A stretch of DNA of 64,000 nucleotides. Source: Flavobacterium luteolum (GTDB lineage Bacteria > Bacteroidota > Bacteroidia > Flavobacteriales > Flavobacteriaceae). Within the stretch, counting starts at the first letter, position 1. Each line of letters opens with the position of its first letter. The translations under genes and the position numbers were made by a program. Under the pieces are notes generated by a model. That model saw nothing but the letters and a program-made list of their open reading frames with translations, made no database searches and was not told where the DNA came from. The stretch spans positions 3,954,501-4,018,500 of the forward strand of contig NZ_CP114286.1 in NCBI RefSeq assembly GCF_027111275.1, given 5' to 3'. This document shows positions 1 through 8,375 of this stretch, piece after piece.

Positions 1-140
1 TTATCGTTTTAGAAAAGGGAAGATGTGTAGAAAAAGGAACGCATGATGAATTATATGATAATAAAGGAACGTATCATCAGATATTTATGGCAATGGCAAA
101 CAGTTTAAATATCGAAAAAATTACGCAGACTTTTGATTGA
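1..140 (+). CDS. C-terminal end of an ABC exporter ATPase (partial)
   Basis: Only the last 45 codons lie in the window, read from base 3 to the TGA at 138-140. The translation begins IVLEKGRCVEKGTHDELYD, which is the stretch after the H-loop in the nucleotide-binding domain of ABC exporters ('V...G...E.GTH.EL'). The tail is short, as in fused membrane-plus-ATPase half transporters. Substrate cannot be judged. Its last 20 bases overlap the 3' end of the convergent DUF2809-like gene. Confidence 0.75.
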   Translation, partial: IVLEKGRCVEKGTHDELYDNKGTYHQIFMAMANSLNIEKITQTFD

Positions 141-504
141 GATAATGCAAGGTAAATTTCTCAGTTATAAAAACCACAAGAATTCCAAAAGTATAAGCCA
201 GAATATCTTCCCAAAGAAATCCCTGTCCTAAAACGTATCTTCCAAAAAGTGTTTTTCTGAGTTCTATCATCCATTCACCTTGATACAATTGTAGAAATTC
301 AATTCCGTAACAAATCAATAAAGAAAGCAATGCAATTCCGAAAGCATTTTTAAACGGAAGAAATATTCGAACCAAAAAATAAATCATCACAGCATATAGA
401 AAATCACCTATCCATAATGGAATAAACGATATTTTTCTTGAAAGGATTCCGAGGAAAATGATGCTTATAAAAGCTAAGAAATAGTAGATTCTGGTTTTTT
501 TCAA
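121..504 (-). CDS. DUF2809-like small membrane protein
   Basis: 127 residues with four hydrophobic segments (about 8-22, 30-50, 55-72 and 97-113). GDFLYAVMIYF and the following GIEFLQLY resemble DUF2809 proteins, small inner-membrane proteins of unknown function that often sit near transporters or regulators. The assignment is by eye from these motifs. It converges on, and overlaps by 20 bp, the ABC exporter whose end opens the window, an arrangement compatible with a genuine gene since the hydrophobic pattern is regular and the ORF starts with a clean MKK. Confidence 0.7.
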   Translation of the reverse strand: MKKTRIYYFLAFISIIFLGILSRKISFIPLWIGDFLYAVMIYFLVRIFLPFKNAFGIALLSLLICYGIEFLQLYQGEWMIELRKTLFGRYVLGQGFLWEDILAYTFGILVVFITEKFTLHYLNQKSA

Positions 505-936
505 GTTGAGATTGGGTTTTGGTTAAAGCAAATGTATGTAATCAGTTGTAATTTTTCTTTGTCAAAGTTTAAAAACAAGAGTGTAAGAAATCTTTAGTTT
601 TACACAGAATAGCCACGATTTTTGTCATTTCGACGAAGGAGAAATCTTCACAAGTAACTCCGCATCGAAAGTCCAATCTTTGTCGAGCTTCTTACGGAGA
701 TTTCTCCTTCGTCGAAATGACAAAAATGCGTAAAAAGCAACTTTATCATTTATTTTTTATTAAAATACCTTATAACCTTAGTCTTAAACTTTGACAAAGA
801 GGAAAGAGGTATAGAACATGAATAAAGGTTAATAAAATGGTACATCAATAATCCACTTTTAGGTAACAAAAAGTACAAAAACTTAAAGGGTTCACTTTAT
901 TTCATAAATTTATCGATTAAACAAACTATCAACCAC
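505..936. other. Intergenic region with a palindromic repeat
   Basis: A 432-base gap between divergent genes. It holds the perfect 30-nt inverted repeat listed separately (618-727) and otherwise AT-rich sequence. No convincing ORF or full TAnnTTTG promoter was found for the downstream GH88 gene, whose signals are presumably weak or further from consensus. Confidence 0.6.
618..727. repeat. Perfect 30-nt inverted repeat (REP-like element)
   Basis: Arms at 618-647 and 698-727 are exact reverse complements, built around TTTCGACGAAGGAGAAATC. The 50-nt loop contains GAGCTTCTTACG at 685-696. The arms are too long and too far from T-runs to be a simple terminator. The same loop 12-mer occurs between the arms of a different palindrome at 63092-63185, so this is probably a member of a dispersed chromosomal repeat family. 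Confidence 0.8.
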
Positions 937-2115
937 ATGAATGCAAAAAAAATTGCCTTGCTTGCCGTTTTCTTTATTTTAGGAAATCAGGGTTATTGTC
1001 AAAAAGACAAAACGTTTAATATTAAAAAACAGTTAGATTATTGCGCAGAACAAGCTTCTAAAACTTTAAAAGTAATTCCAAGCGACGGTACTTCTCCGAG
1101 AACAGTGCCAAACGGAAGTAAAGAATGGAAATTTGTCGGTTATAAAGACTGGACAAGCGGATTTTGGCCTGGAGAATTGTGGTTTTTATATGAAGCTACA
1201 AAAGATAAAAAATGGGAGAAAGAAGCTGATAAATTCAGTCGCTTTTTAACGCCTCTATCAGTAAGCAAAGCTGCGGATCACGATTTAGGTTTTCAGATTT
1301 TTAATAGTTTTGGAAATGGATATAGATTGACTAAGAATCCAGAGTACAAACAAATTATTTTAAAAACAGCCGATACGTTGGCAACACTTTTTAATCCGAA
1401 AGTGGGAACAATCCAATCTTGGCCTCATAATAAAATGGGCGGACACAATACTATTATAGATAATATGATGAATTTGGAGCTTTTGTTTTGGGCTTCAAAA
1501 AATGGCGGAAGTAAAAGTTTATACGATATAGCGGTTAAACATGCCGAAACCACATTGGCCAATCATTTTAGGTCAGATAATACTTCGTATCATGTTATAA
1601 TTTACGATTACGAAACTGGAAAAAAGATAAAAGGAAGAACAGCGCAAGGATACAGTGATGATAGTATGTGGGCGCGTGGTCAGGCTTGGGCGATTTACGG
1701 TTTTACAATGACTTACAGAGAAACAAAAGACGTTAAGTTTTTAGATTTTGCCCATAAATTAGCACGTGTTTATTTGGATAAATTAACTACCGAAGATTTG
1801 GTTCCGTATTGGGATTTTAATGCGCCAAATATTCCTAACGAACCTCGAGATGCTTCGGCGGCAGCGATTGTTTCGTCTGCACTTTTAGAATTAAGTTCGT
1901 ATACAAAAGATAAGAATTTAAAAGATGAATATTTGACAAAAGCTAAAAAGATGATCGTTTCGCTTTCAGATAATTATCAGAGTCATGATGTCAATTCGGC
2001 ATTTTTATTACATTCAACAGGGCATAAACCAGCAAACAGTGAGATAGATTGTTCTATAAATTACGCAGATTATTACTATCTTGATGCATTATTAAGACTT
2101 CAAAAACTAAAATAG
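937..2115 (+). CDS. Glycoside hydrolase family 88, unsaturated glucuronyl hydrolase
   Basis: 392 residues with a signal peptide (about 1-21, ending GYCQ), so exported to the periplasm. GH88 enzymes cleave the unsaturated uronic acid left at the non-reducing end by polysaccharide lyases, by hydrating the double bond. The two acidic residues known from the Bacillus enzyme are visible: Asp116 in DHDLGF and Asp175 in IIDNMMNLELL. The SGFWPGELWFLY and SMWARGQAWAIYG motifs are typical. Length fits the family. It is followed 6 bp later by a lipoprotein gene. The only lyase-like gene in the window is about 50 kb away (51.7-54.5 kb), so a shared pathway is speculation. Confidence 0.9.
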   Translation: MNAKKIALLAVFFILGNQGYCQKDKTFNIKKQLDYCAEQASKTLKVIPSDGTSPRTVPNGSKEWKFVGYKDWTSGFWPGELWFLYEATKDKKWEKEADKFSRFLTPLSVSKAADHDLGFQIFNSFGNGYRLTKNPEYKQIILKTADTLATLFNPKVGTIQSWPHNKMGGHNTIIDNMMNLELLFWASKNGGSKSLYDIAVKHAETTLANHFRSDNTSYHVIIYDYETGKKIKGRTAQGYSDDSMWARGQAWAIYGFTMTYRETKDVKFLDFAHKLARVYLDKLTTEDLVPYWDFNAPNIPNEPRDASAAAIVSSALLELSSYTKDKNLKDEYLTKAKKMIVSLSDNYQSHDVNSAFLLHSTGHKPANSEIDCSINYADYYYLDALLRLQKLK

Positions 2116-2121
2116 AAGATT

Positions 2122-2529
2122 ATGCTAAAGAAAATAAGCCAGATTGCCTTTGCAATAATGATGGTATTGATGCTTGCAAGTTGTAAAAATACCAAACAGA
2201 AACTTCAAGAGTATGTTGTTACGTACAACAAAAACATTGCTCCAAGTTTTAGAGCCGAAAATGTAACGCTTACTACAGCAAGAGGTTACATTAATGATAA
2301 TAAAATTGAATTGAGATTTGAAACTGGCTTAGACCAAAATGAAGGCAATAAATTAGCTTCTTCTATATCATTTGTCAAGTTGATAAGATCGATGATTGAA
2401 AAAGATCAGATTCCAAGACAATTAATAGAAGAGGGGGTGCAATTTGATGTTTACTTTTTGGCAAATGATAATACTGTTTTAGATAAAGAGGTGATTACAG
2501 GGGAATCTCTTAAATATATTTTGAAATAA
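2122..2529 (+). CDS. Small lipoprotein, paralogue of the next gene
   Basis: 135 residues with a lipoprotein signal ending in the lipobox LASC (Cys21). The mature part begins KNTKQKLQEYV, almost the same as the downstream lipoprotein (KNTKQKIQEHV), and the middle regions align (DNKIELRFET against DNKIEIRIET; VQFDVYFLA against VKFDVYFLA). The pair clearly arose by duplication. No known domain was recognised. It starts 6 bp after the GH88 stop and probably shares its transcript; a strong terminator follows at 2576-2612. Confidence 0.8.
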   Translation: MLKKISQIAFAIMMVLMLASCKNTKQKLQEYVVTYNKNIAPSFRAENVTLTTARGYINDNKIELRFETGLDQNEGNKLASSISFVKLIRSMIEKDQIPRQLIEEGVQFDVYFLANDNTVLDKEVITGESLKYILK

Positions 2530-2575
2530 TAAATCACATTTTACAGAAAACGGATCATTTTGATTCTTACATATT

Positions 2576-2612
2576 AAAAGTCTCTTTAAAGTTTATTTAA
2601 AGAGACTTTTTT
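2576..2612 (+). terminator. Rho-independent terminator
   Basis: A 15-bp perfect stem (2576-2590 with 2596-2610) around a 5-nt loop, followed by T residues. It ends the GH88-lipoprotein unit. Confidence 0.85.
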
Positions 2613-2731
2613 GTATTTACAGTTAAAAATTAAGTGGAAAGGAAATGTTTTTATTCTTACAAATATTTCCTTTTCACGAATATAATCAGTTTGAATTCAA
2701 AGAATTACAGGTGTTTTTTTGTAAAAGTATA

Positions 2732-2762
2732 TTGGTTTTATGTTATAAATTAATTATGTTTG
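2732..2762 (+). promoter_or_regulatory. Bacteroidota promoter for the second lipoprotein
   Basis: TTG at 2732-2734, 20 bp, then TATGTTTG at 2755-2762, an exact match to the TTG/TAnnTTTG consensus. The predicted start of transcription is about 25 nt before the ATG at 2794. Confidence 0.6.
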
Positions 2763-2793
2763 AGTTAAAAAATAACTATTAAACCAAAAATTT

Positions 2794-3225
2794 ATGAAAA
2801 AAATTACCCAAATCGCATTTGCGCTAGCTTTTGCATTATTTTTAATTAGCTGTAAAAACACCAAACAGAAAATTCAGGAACATGTAAGTAATTACAATAA
2901 TTCATCTTCTATAAAAGGAAGCGGTATTACTAGTACAACAGCAAAAGCTTTTCTAGACGACAATAAAATTGAAATCAGAATTGAAACGAATTTAGAGGAA
3001 AACGATGCAAATAAATTAGCCTACAAAGAATCTTTTCCAGGCTTATTAAAAGAGATGATTAAAAACGATCAGATTTCATCTTCTCTCATTGCAGAAGGTG
3101 TAAAGTTTGATGTGTATTTCTTAGCTTATAATAATGCTATTTTGGCTCAAGAATTGGTAGATCAAGAAGAATTAGCCGCTTTAGAAGGAAATACAAGCGC
3201 AGGTAAAGAAACAGCAAAATTGTAA
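2794..3225 (+). CDS. Small lipoprotein, paralogue of the previous gene
   Basis: 143 residues; lipoprotein signal with lipobox LISC (Cys20). It is a tandem paralogue of the preceding gene but has a C-terminal extension of roughly 13 residues rich in Gly, Ser and Lys. Unlike its sister it has its own promoter and a shared bidirectional terminator, so the two copies may be expressed differently. Function unknown. Confidence 0.8.
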   Translation: MKKITQIAFALAFALFLISCKNTKQKIQEHVSNYNNSSSIKGSGITSTTAKAFLDDNKIEIRIETNLEENDANKLAYKESFPGLLKEMIKNDQISSSLIAEGVKFDVYFLAYNNAILAQELVDQEELAALEGNTSAGKETAKL

Positions 3226-3242
3226 TTAAAATAGATTTTTAG

Positions 3243-3274
3243 AAAAAGCCTCTTCAATTTTGAAGAGGCTTTTC
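3243..3274. terminator. Bidirectional terminator
   Basis: Stem 3244-3256 with 3261-3273 (AAAAGCCTCTTCA and its complement), loop of 4, with A-run before and T-run after, so it can serve both converging genes. Confidence 0.85.
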
Positions 3275-3277
3275 TGT

Positions 3278-4792
3278 TTATGAGAATTGAGTAACGTTTT
3301 TCAAATTGTCTGGGAAATAGAGTTCCGATAAATTGGTAAACTCATCTCCACGCATAAATATGTTGATATCAACATCTGCAAATGAGGTTTTTCCGGCTGC
3401 AGCCAAAAGTTCATTTGCCGCATGAAGCGTGTTTTTATGAAAATGATATACTCTTTCAGATTTATCTGTAACAACCAAACCTTTCATCAGCATTTTGTTT
3501 TGCGTTGCCACTCCGGTTGGGCATTCATTATTATGACAGCGTAAGGCTTGAATACAGCCTAAAGAAAACATAAATCCTCTTGCACTGTTACACATATCTG
3601 CACCTAAAGCAATGGCGTGTAAAATAGAATAGCCAGAAATGATTTTACCGCTTCCAATAATGCGCATTTTATCGCGAATACCTAAACGTACCAAAGTTTT
3701 ATTTACAAAAATCAAAGCAGGTTCAAAAGGCATTCCTACGCCGTCTGCAAATTCAAGAGGAGCAGCTCCAGTTCCGCCTTCTGCACCATCGACAGTGATA
3801 AAATCGGGATAGGTATCTTCGTTGATCATTTCTTGGCAGATTGCTTCAAACTCCTCAGTATTACCAATACATAATTTAAATCCGATTGGTTTTCCGTTAG
3901 ATAGCTCGCGTAATTGTTTAATAAATTGAATTAATCCATTGGCATCAGAAAAAGCATGATGGCCTGGAGGAGAAAGAATCATAGTATGTGGCACAACGCC
4001 TCTAATTTTAGCAATCTGTTCTGTGTTTTTAGCCGCAGGCAATACACCTCCATGACCTGGTTTTGCACCTTGAGAAATTTTAATCTCGATCATTTTTACA
4101 TTTGGAAGATTTGCTTTTTCAGAAAAATTTTCAGGACTAAAATTTCCTTCTGCATCACGACAGCCAAAATATCCTGTACCAATCTGCCAGGTAATATCAC
4201 CGCCTCCTGCAAGGTGAAATTCAGTTAGTCCACCCTCTCCTGTGTTTTGATAGAAATTCCCCTTTTTTGCTCCAATATTAATGGCGCGAACTGCATGTTC
4301 GCTCAGCGAACCGAAACTCATTGCCGAAACGTTAAACAAAGAAGCAGAATAAGGCTGTTTACAATCTTTTCCCCCAACTAATACACGAGGTAATTCTTCG
4401 TTTACTTTTGCTGGAAAAATAGAATGTTTGATTCCTTCGTAGTTTTCAGTATTTAAGTTTAATTGTGTTCCGAAAGGTGTACTAGAATCAATGTTTTTAG
4501 CTCTTTGATAAACTAAGGAGCGCTGGTTTCTAGAAAAAGGTTTTCCGTCTGTAGATCTTTCAATAAAATATTGCTGAATCTCAGGTGCAATCATTTCAAA
4601 TAAATATCTGAAATAACCTAGAACAGGAAAGTTCCTTAAAATAGCATGTTTTTCTTGAGATGCATTATAAACTCCTACAATTAGTAAGATTGGGATAATA
4701 AATACGAGCAAATAACCTCGTCCAGTATAGTAATAAATTGCAGCAACAATTAGAAACAATAAGAATCCGTAAATAAAAAATTTTTTTCTCAT
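3278..4792 (-). CDS. FMN-binding glutamate synthase-family protein (GltB-like domain)
   Basis: 504 residues. Two N-terminal membrane segments (about 6-24 and 27-43) are followed by a domain like the FMN/synthase part of the glutamate synthase large subunit: GEGGLTEFH, KISQGAKPGHGG, VDGAEGGTGAAP, and the Cys pattern in GCIQALRCHNNECPTG with the same spacing as the 3Fe-4S ligands of GltB. There is no glutaminase domain, so it cannot be a complete GOGAT; the family is widespread but its substrate is not established. It is a single-gene unit, convergent with the lipoprotein and sharing its terminator. Confidence 0.88.
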   Translation of the reverse strand: MRKKFFIYGFLLFLIVAAIYYYTGRGYLLVFIIPILLIVGVYNASQEKHAILRNFPVLGYFRYLFEMIAPEIQQYFIERSTDGKPFSRNQRSLVYQRAKNIDSSTPFGTQLNLNTENYEGIKHSIFPAKVNEELPRVLVGGKDCKQPYSASLFNVSAMSFGSLSEHAVRAINIGAKKGNFYQNTGEGGLTEFHLAGGGDITWQIGTGYFGCRDAEGNFSPENFSEKANLPNVKMIEIKISQGAKPGHGGVLPAAKNTEQIAKIRGVVPHTMILSPPGHHAFSDANGLIQFIKQLRELSNGKPIGFKLCIGNTEEFEAICQEMINEDTYPDFITVDGAEGGTGAAPLEFADGVGMPFEPALIFVNKTLVRLGIRDKMRIIGSGKIISGYSILHAIALGADMCNSARGFMFSLGCIQALRCHNNECPTGVATQNKMLMKGLVVTDKSERVYHFHKNTLHAANELLAAAGKTSFADVDINIFMRGDEFTNLSELYFPDNLKNVTQFS

Positions 4793-4891
4793 GATGTATC
4801 TTTGTAATATGTGATTTTTTTAGTTTTTTTTCAAACAGAGAGTTAATTAAGTTTTTAACTTTGAGGTTTGTCTATAAAAAAGAAATCAAAT

Positions 4892-6280
4892 CTAATCTTT
4901 AAAATATTCAAAACCAGTAGTGTTTATATAGCCCCATTTTCCTTTTAATTTGACTTTCAGCAAATCGTCATAAGAATATTTTAAAAAATCATATTTCGGT
5001 TTGATTTCGGTTCCTGTTTCTAAATCAAAATAACCATACTTTCCTTTGTCTTTAATGAAAATATTACGATATCCTAATTTGCTGTAATCTTCATAAATTG
5101 GTGGTAAAAGGACATTATTATTAAAATCAACAACAGTAATTTTATTGCCATTTTTTGCTAAAAAGAACCTTGGAATCATAGCCGGCTCATCAAAACGAAT
5201 ATCAATTATAGTATCGTATTGAGGTACGATCAATTTTTCTATTTTATATTTCAGCAATTCATCAATTTCAACGAATCCAGATTTGCCATTTTTATAAATT
5301 TTAACCAAATTAGAAAATGCTCCCCAAATTTCATAAGGTTTAGTCGAAAAGGAATCTATCTCCGTTTTATTGTTTTCTATTATTTGTCGTTTGTTCTGTT
5401 TTATATAGTCCCATTTTTCGTTTTCTAATTTTTTGAGATCATCTGGAAAATAACCCATCACGTATTCGTGATTTTTTGAATCGTAATCTGTTTTATTTAT
5501 TTTTTTGACACTAAACTGAGCATCAATAATAAAGTAATCTTTTCCAATTTTTGATAAGTAATAATATTCTTTAGAAGAATTTTTACTGTATTCATAATTT
5601 TCAGCAATGCTATCATAAATCATAGGAACTACAATTTTGTTTTTGCTGTTTATAATACCATATTTGGTTTTGTTTTTAGCAATTAACAAGCCCTTGTGTA
5701 TCAATTCTAATTTTTCATATTGAGCAGGGATAATTACTTTGTCATCATTACTTATTAAGCAATATTTTTTATTAATGATATTGATTGCTACATACTTATT
5801 GAAAAAATTGTCTTCATTGAAAAAGTTTACAGAATCATATTTCGCGGGTATAAATAATTTCCCTTTACTATTTGAGTACCCCCATTTGTCTTTAATTCTA
5901 TAAGGAACTAGATTTTTTAAATCTATTTTTAATTGTATTTTGTTGAATAATTCGGTCCAGTTTTTATTATTATGTAAACTTTCTAAATCCGTATCTTTTT
6001 TTAAATGATCGACATTTGTCCAGCCTCCATCTATTGCTTCATTTAAATATTTAAATGCTTTACTTGGAATATTTGCCAAAGCAGCGGTACATGCAGCATT
6101 GTAAATATCTACATATTCATCTGTATTTATTTTAAAAGCTTCTTCGTATAATGCTAAAGATTTATTGTAGTCTTTAGACTGATATAAAGAATTGGCTTTT
6201 TTTATTGTTTCCGAGTAATTCTGTGCATCTGCTTTATAAAAAGTAAAACAAAAAAGCAGAAGTAAAAGAGGTATTCTCAT
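4892..6280 (-). CDS. Exported TPR and WG-repeat protein
   Basis: 462 residues with a signal peptide (about 1-19, cleaved at ADAQ). A TPR-like segment (about 21-60, KANSLYQSKDYNKSLALYEEA) is followed by WG-type repeats: KDKWGYSNSKGKLFIPAKYD, KTKYGIINSKNKIVVPMIYD and near the end KGKWGYINTTG. WG repeats form beta-rich folds that are common in secreted or surface proteins of Bacteroidota; no enzymatic role is visible. No obvious operon partner: the next gene upstream on the same strand (NYN-LOTUS) ends 28 bp before it, so co-transcription is possible. Confidence 0.85.
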   Translation of the reverse strand: MRIPLLLLLFCFTFYKADAQNYSETIKKANSLYQSKDYNKSLALYEEAFKINTDEYVDIYNAACTAALANIPSKAFKYLNEAIDGGWTNVDHLKKDTDLESLHNNKNWTELFNKIQLKIDLKNLVPYRIKDKWGYSNSKGKLFIPAKYDSVNFFNEDNFFNKYVAINIINKKYCLISNDDKVIIPAQYEKLELIHKGLLIAKNKTKYGIINSKNKIVVPMIYDSIAENYEYSKNSSKEYYYLSKIGKDYFIIDAQFSVKKINKTDYDSKNHEYVMGYFPDDLKKLENEKWDYIKQNKRQIIENNKTEIDSFSTKPYEIWGAFSNLVKIYKNGKSGFVEIDELLKYKIEKLIVPQYDTIIDIRFDEPAMIPRFFLAKNGNKITVVDFNNNVLLPPIYEDYSKLGYRNIFIKDKGKYGYFDLETGTEIKPKYDFLKYSYDDLLKVKLKGKWGYINTTGFEYFKD

Positions 6281-6308
6281 TTAGTTTCAGTGTATAAATA
6301 TTAAAAGT

Positions 6309-7088
6309 TTAATTGAATCTTAAACGTACATAAACGTGCTTGATTCCTTTTTTGTCTGACTCTCTTTCGTCGATTTCCAGAATATCAGTTAATGATTTAA
6401 GCATTGGTGTCAATTTAGAGAAACCATAGTTTCGAGGGTCAAATTCGGGTTTTTTCTTCACGATCAGATTTCCGACATCACCCAAAAATGCCCAACCATC
6501 GTCATCTTCAATATCTTCGATTGTAGCCTCAATAAGTTCAATAGTTTGTTTATCAATTTTATGAAGTGCTTTTTCGGCAGGTTTTTCAATTGGCTTTTTG
6601 GTATCAGTGGCGGTTGTTTTAGGTTTTTTCTTTTGAATAGCTCCATCCAAAACCTCAATATAAATAAATCGGTCGCAGGCCACAATAAACGAGTTTGGCG
6701 TTTTCTTTTCTCCAATACCAATTACTTTCATACCCGATTCACGAAGTCTCACAGCAAGCCTTGTAAAATCGCTGTCACTGGAAACAATGCAAAAACCATC
6801 TAATTTTCCGGAATAAAGTAAATCCATTGCATCAATAATTAGAGCAGAATCTGATGAATTTTTCCCAACGGTATAACTATATTGTTGAATAGGGGTAATG
6901 GCATGTTCCAGTAAAACGCCTTTCCATCCATTTGCATTTGGTTTTGTCCAGTCGGCATAAATCCTTTTCGTAGTTGGCGTTCCAAGTTTTGCAATTTCTT
7001 CCATCATGCCTTTTACATTGCTATATGGCACATTGTCTGCATCAATAAGGACTGCCAGTTTTAAATCTTTTGAATTGCTTAAAGGCAT
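6309..7088 (-). CDS. NYN-domain nuclease with C-terminal OST-HTH/LOTUS domain
   Basis: 259 residues. The N-terminal 150 residues form a NYN (LabA-like, PIN-fold) domain: LAVLIDADNVPYS gives the first acidic residues, SSDSALIIDAMDLLYSG the middle ones, and CIVSSDSDFTRLAVRLRESG the last acidic cluster, so the metal site for RNA or DNA cleavage appears complete. A Lys/Pro-rich linker (about 155-180) leads to an OST-HTH/LOTUS-like domain (about 185-259), a fold that binds RNA. Domain order matches many bacterial NYN-LOTUS proteins, whose targets are largely unknown. A TAACTTTG promoter element lies just upstream. Confidence 0.88.
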   Translation of the reverse strand: MPLSNSKDLKLAVLIDADNVPYSNVKGMMEEIAKLGTPTTKRIYADWTKPNANGWKGVLLEHAITPIQQYSYTVGKNSSDSALIIDAMDLLYSGKLDGFCIVSSDSDFTRLAVRLRESGMKVIGIGEKKTPNSFIVACDRFIYIEVLDGAIQKKKPKTTATDTKKPIEKPAEKALHKIDKQTIELIEATIEDIEDDDGWAFLGDVGNLIVKKKPEFDPRNYGFSKLTPMLKSLTDILEIDERESDKKGIKHVYVRLRFN

Positions 7089-7116
7089 TTGTTAAATATT
7101 TAAAATTTAATACTCT

Positions 7117-7124
7117 CAAAGTTA
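7117..7124 (-). promoter_or_regulatory. -7 element for the NYN-LOTUS gene
   Basis: CAAAGTTA on the plus strand reads TAACTTTG on the minus strand, an exact TAnnTTTG match about 29 bp before the start codon. No clear TTG partner was seen. Confidence 0.5.
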
Positions 7125-7222
7125 AAATTAAAATTGGTTTTTATCAGAATTGAATGATGAATATGTGTAATTATTGATACTAATTAGTTTCATTATAAAT
7201 AAGATCTGATCTTTAGAAAAAT

Positions 7223-7248
7223 AATTAAAGATAAATTTGTCTTTTATT
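7223..7248 (+). promoter_or_regulatory. 26-bp palindromic operator, copy A (NO regulon)
   Basis: Core AAAGATAAATTTGTCTTT at 7227-7244 is a near-perfect palindrome inside a longer 26-bp conserved block shared with sites before norB and nirK. The TTG of the putative -33 element (7237-7239) lies inside it, with TATCTTTG (7260-7267) 20 bp further on. That position suggests repression of the regulator by its own product; the site also contains a second possible -7 match (TAAATTTG, 7232-7239). Confidence 0.75.
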
Positions 7249-7267
7249 TAAAACCTGTATATCTTTG
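7237..7267 (+). promoter_or_regulatory. Promoter of the Rrf2 regulator gene
   Basis: TTG at 7237-7239, 20-bp spacer and TATCTTTG at 7260-7267. The -33 part is buried in operator copy A. The start codon at 7289 is about 15 nt from the predicted transcription start. Confidence 0.6.
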
Positions 7268-7288
7268 TGTGGAATTAATTAGGGATGT

Positions 7289-7738
7289 ATGTTTTCAAAA
7301 GCGTGTGAGTACGGAATAAGAGCTTCAATATTTATTGCAACCAAATCTTCTAAAGGGATTAGGGTTGGAATAAAAGATGTTGCTAAAGAAATTGATTCGC
7401 CAGAACCATTTACAGCCAAGATTATGCAGGTTTTAACCAAAAGCGGCATAATTCATTCAACAAAAGGAGTTGGGGGCGGATTTGAAGTTTCGCCAGAAGC
7501 ATCGAAAAAAATAAAGTTAATTCAGATTGTAGATGCTATTGACGGAAATAAAATATACAGCGGTTGTGGAATAGGATTGAAAGAATGCTCGGAAGAACAT
7601 CCTTGTCCCGTTCATCATGAGTTCAAGAAAATAAGAGGGCTGCTGTTAGAAATGCTTAAAAACACAACTCTGGAACAGCTAGCTTCTGATGTAAAATCGG
7701 GAGATTTCTTTCTTAAAGCGACAAATGCGAACAATTAA
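7289..7738 (+). CDS. Rrf2-family regulator, likely NO-sensing (NsrR-like)
   Basis: 149 residues. N-terminal winged helix typical of Rrf2 (ACEYGIRASIFIA at 5-17, then the recognition helix and the wing KGVGGGFEVS at 59-68). Three cysteines, Cys93, Cys100 and Cys106, in GCGIGLKECSEEHPC match the number and rough spacing of the Fe-S cluster ligands in NsrR and IscR. It is directly followed by azurin and norB, and a common palindrome stands before this gene, norB and nirK. I infer a nitric-oxide-responsive repressor with autoregulation. An iron-sulfur or redox role as in IscR/RsrR is the alternative, but the neighbourhood argues for NO. Confidence 0.85.
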   Translation: MFSKACEYGIRASIFIATKSSKGIRVGIKDVAKEIDSPEPFTAKIMQVLTKSGIIHSTKGVGGGFEVSPEASKKIKLIQIVDAIDGNKIYSGCGIGLKECSEEHPCPVHHEFKKIRGLLLEMLKNTTLEQLASDVKSGDFFLKATNANN

Positions 7739-7758
7739 TATTATTAAATATTTTAAAA

Positions 7759-8286
7759 ATGAATACAAAAACCAAAATTTCAGTACTAATCCTAATGGGA
7801 TTTTTAGCAGTTACTTCTTGTGGTAAAAAAGAAACAACTCCAGCTGAACCGACAGAAACAACCGAAACGTCTACCGAAGGCGAACAAGCTCCAGTAGCTG
7901 CAGCCACAGAGGAAAATGTTTTAGTTATTGAAGGAAATGACCAAATGCAATTTAATGTAAATGAATTGAAAGCTGTTGCCGGAAAACCAATCAAATTAAC
8001 TTTGAAACACGTTGGTAAAATCCCGAAAGAAGCAATGGGACATAATTTAGTTATTTTACAAGAAGGAACAGACCAAGCAGCTTTTGCTTTAAAAGCGAAT
8101 GATGCCAAAGCAACTGATTATATCCCAGAATCTGAAAAAGCTTCAATCATTGCGCACACTAAATTAATTGGTGGTGGAGAAGAAGATACAATCGAGTTTA
8201 CAATTGATAAAAAAGGATCATATCCATTTATTTGCTCTTTCCCTGGTCACGTAGCCATGATGAAAGGTGTATTAATTGTAGAGTAA
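7759..8286 (+). CDS. Azurin-family cupredoxin lipoprotein
   Basis: 175 residues. Lipobox at TSC (Cys21), then a Thr/Glu/Pro-rich linker (about 22-52) and a cupredoxin domain. Type 1 copper ligands are visible: His95 in MGHNLV, Cys159 and His164 in CSFPGHVAMM, and Met167 or Met168. Azurins shuttle electrons in the periplasm; here, anchored in a membrane, it would be a plausible donor to the copper nitrite reductase NirK encoded in the same island. It starts 20 bp after the regulator gene and is followed by a terminator, so it likely shares the regulator's transcript. Confidence 0.9.
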   Translation: MNTKTKISVLILMGFLAVTSCGKKETTPAEPTETTETSTEGEQAPVAAATEENVLVIEGNDQMQFNVNELKAVAGKPIKLTLKHVGKIPKEAMGHNLVILQEGTDQAAFALKANDAKATDYIPESEKASIIAHTKLIGGGEEDTIEFTIDKKGSYPFICSFPGHVAMMKGVLIVE

Positions 8287-8297
8287 ATATTCAAAGC

Positions 8298-8331
8298 TCC
8301 AAATGCTTTAACAGCTTTGGAGTTTTTTTAA
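8298..8331 (+). terminator. Terminator after azurin
   Basis: CTCCAAA and TTTGGAG pair, extended by GCT/AGC with one bulged base, around a TTAAC loop and followed by seven T residues. It separates the regulator-azurin unit from norB. Confidence 0.7.
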
Positions 8332-8336
8332 AAACT

Positions 8337-8362
8337 AATAAAAGATAAAATTGTCTTTTATT
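8337..8362 (+). promoter_or_regulatory. 26-bp palindromic operator, copy B (before norB)
   Basis: Core AAAGATAAAATTGTCTTT at 8341-8358. It matches copy A over 24 of 26 positions and lies 13 bp before the norB ATG at 8376, so bound protein would block transcription initiation or early elongation. Confidence 0.75.
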
Positions 8363-8375
8363 GAATAAGAAAAGA

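Noticed and set aside
7713..8108. Minus-strand ORF over azurin
   Set aside because: It is a frame shadow with low-complexity content; azurin with intact copper ligands occupies the plus strand.
8361..8375. TTG start for norB, five codons before the ATG
   Set aside because: It lies inside the 26-bp operator, and the ATG at 8376 gives the usual NorB N-terminus.
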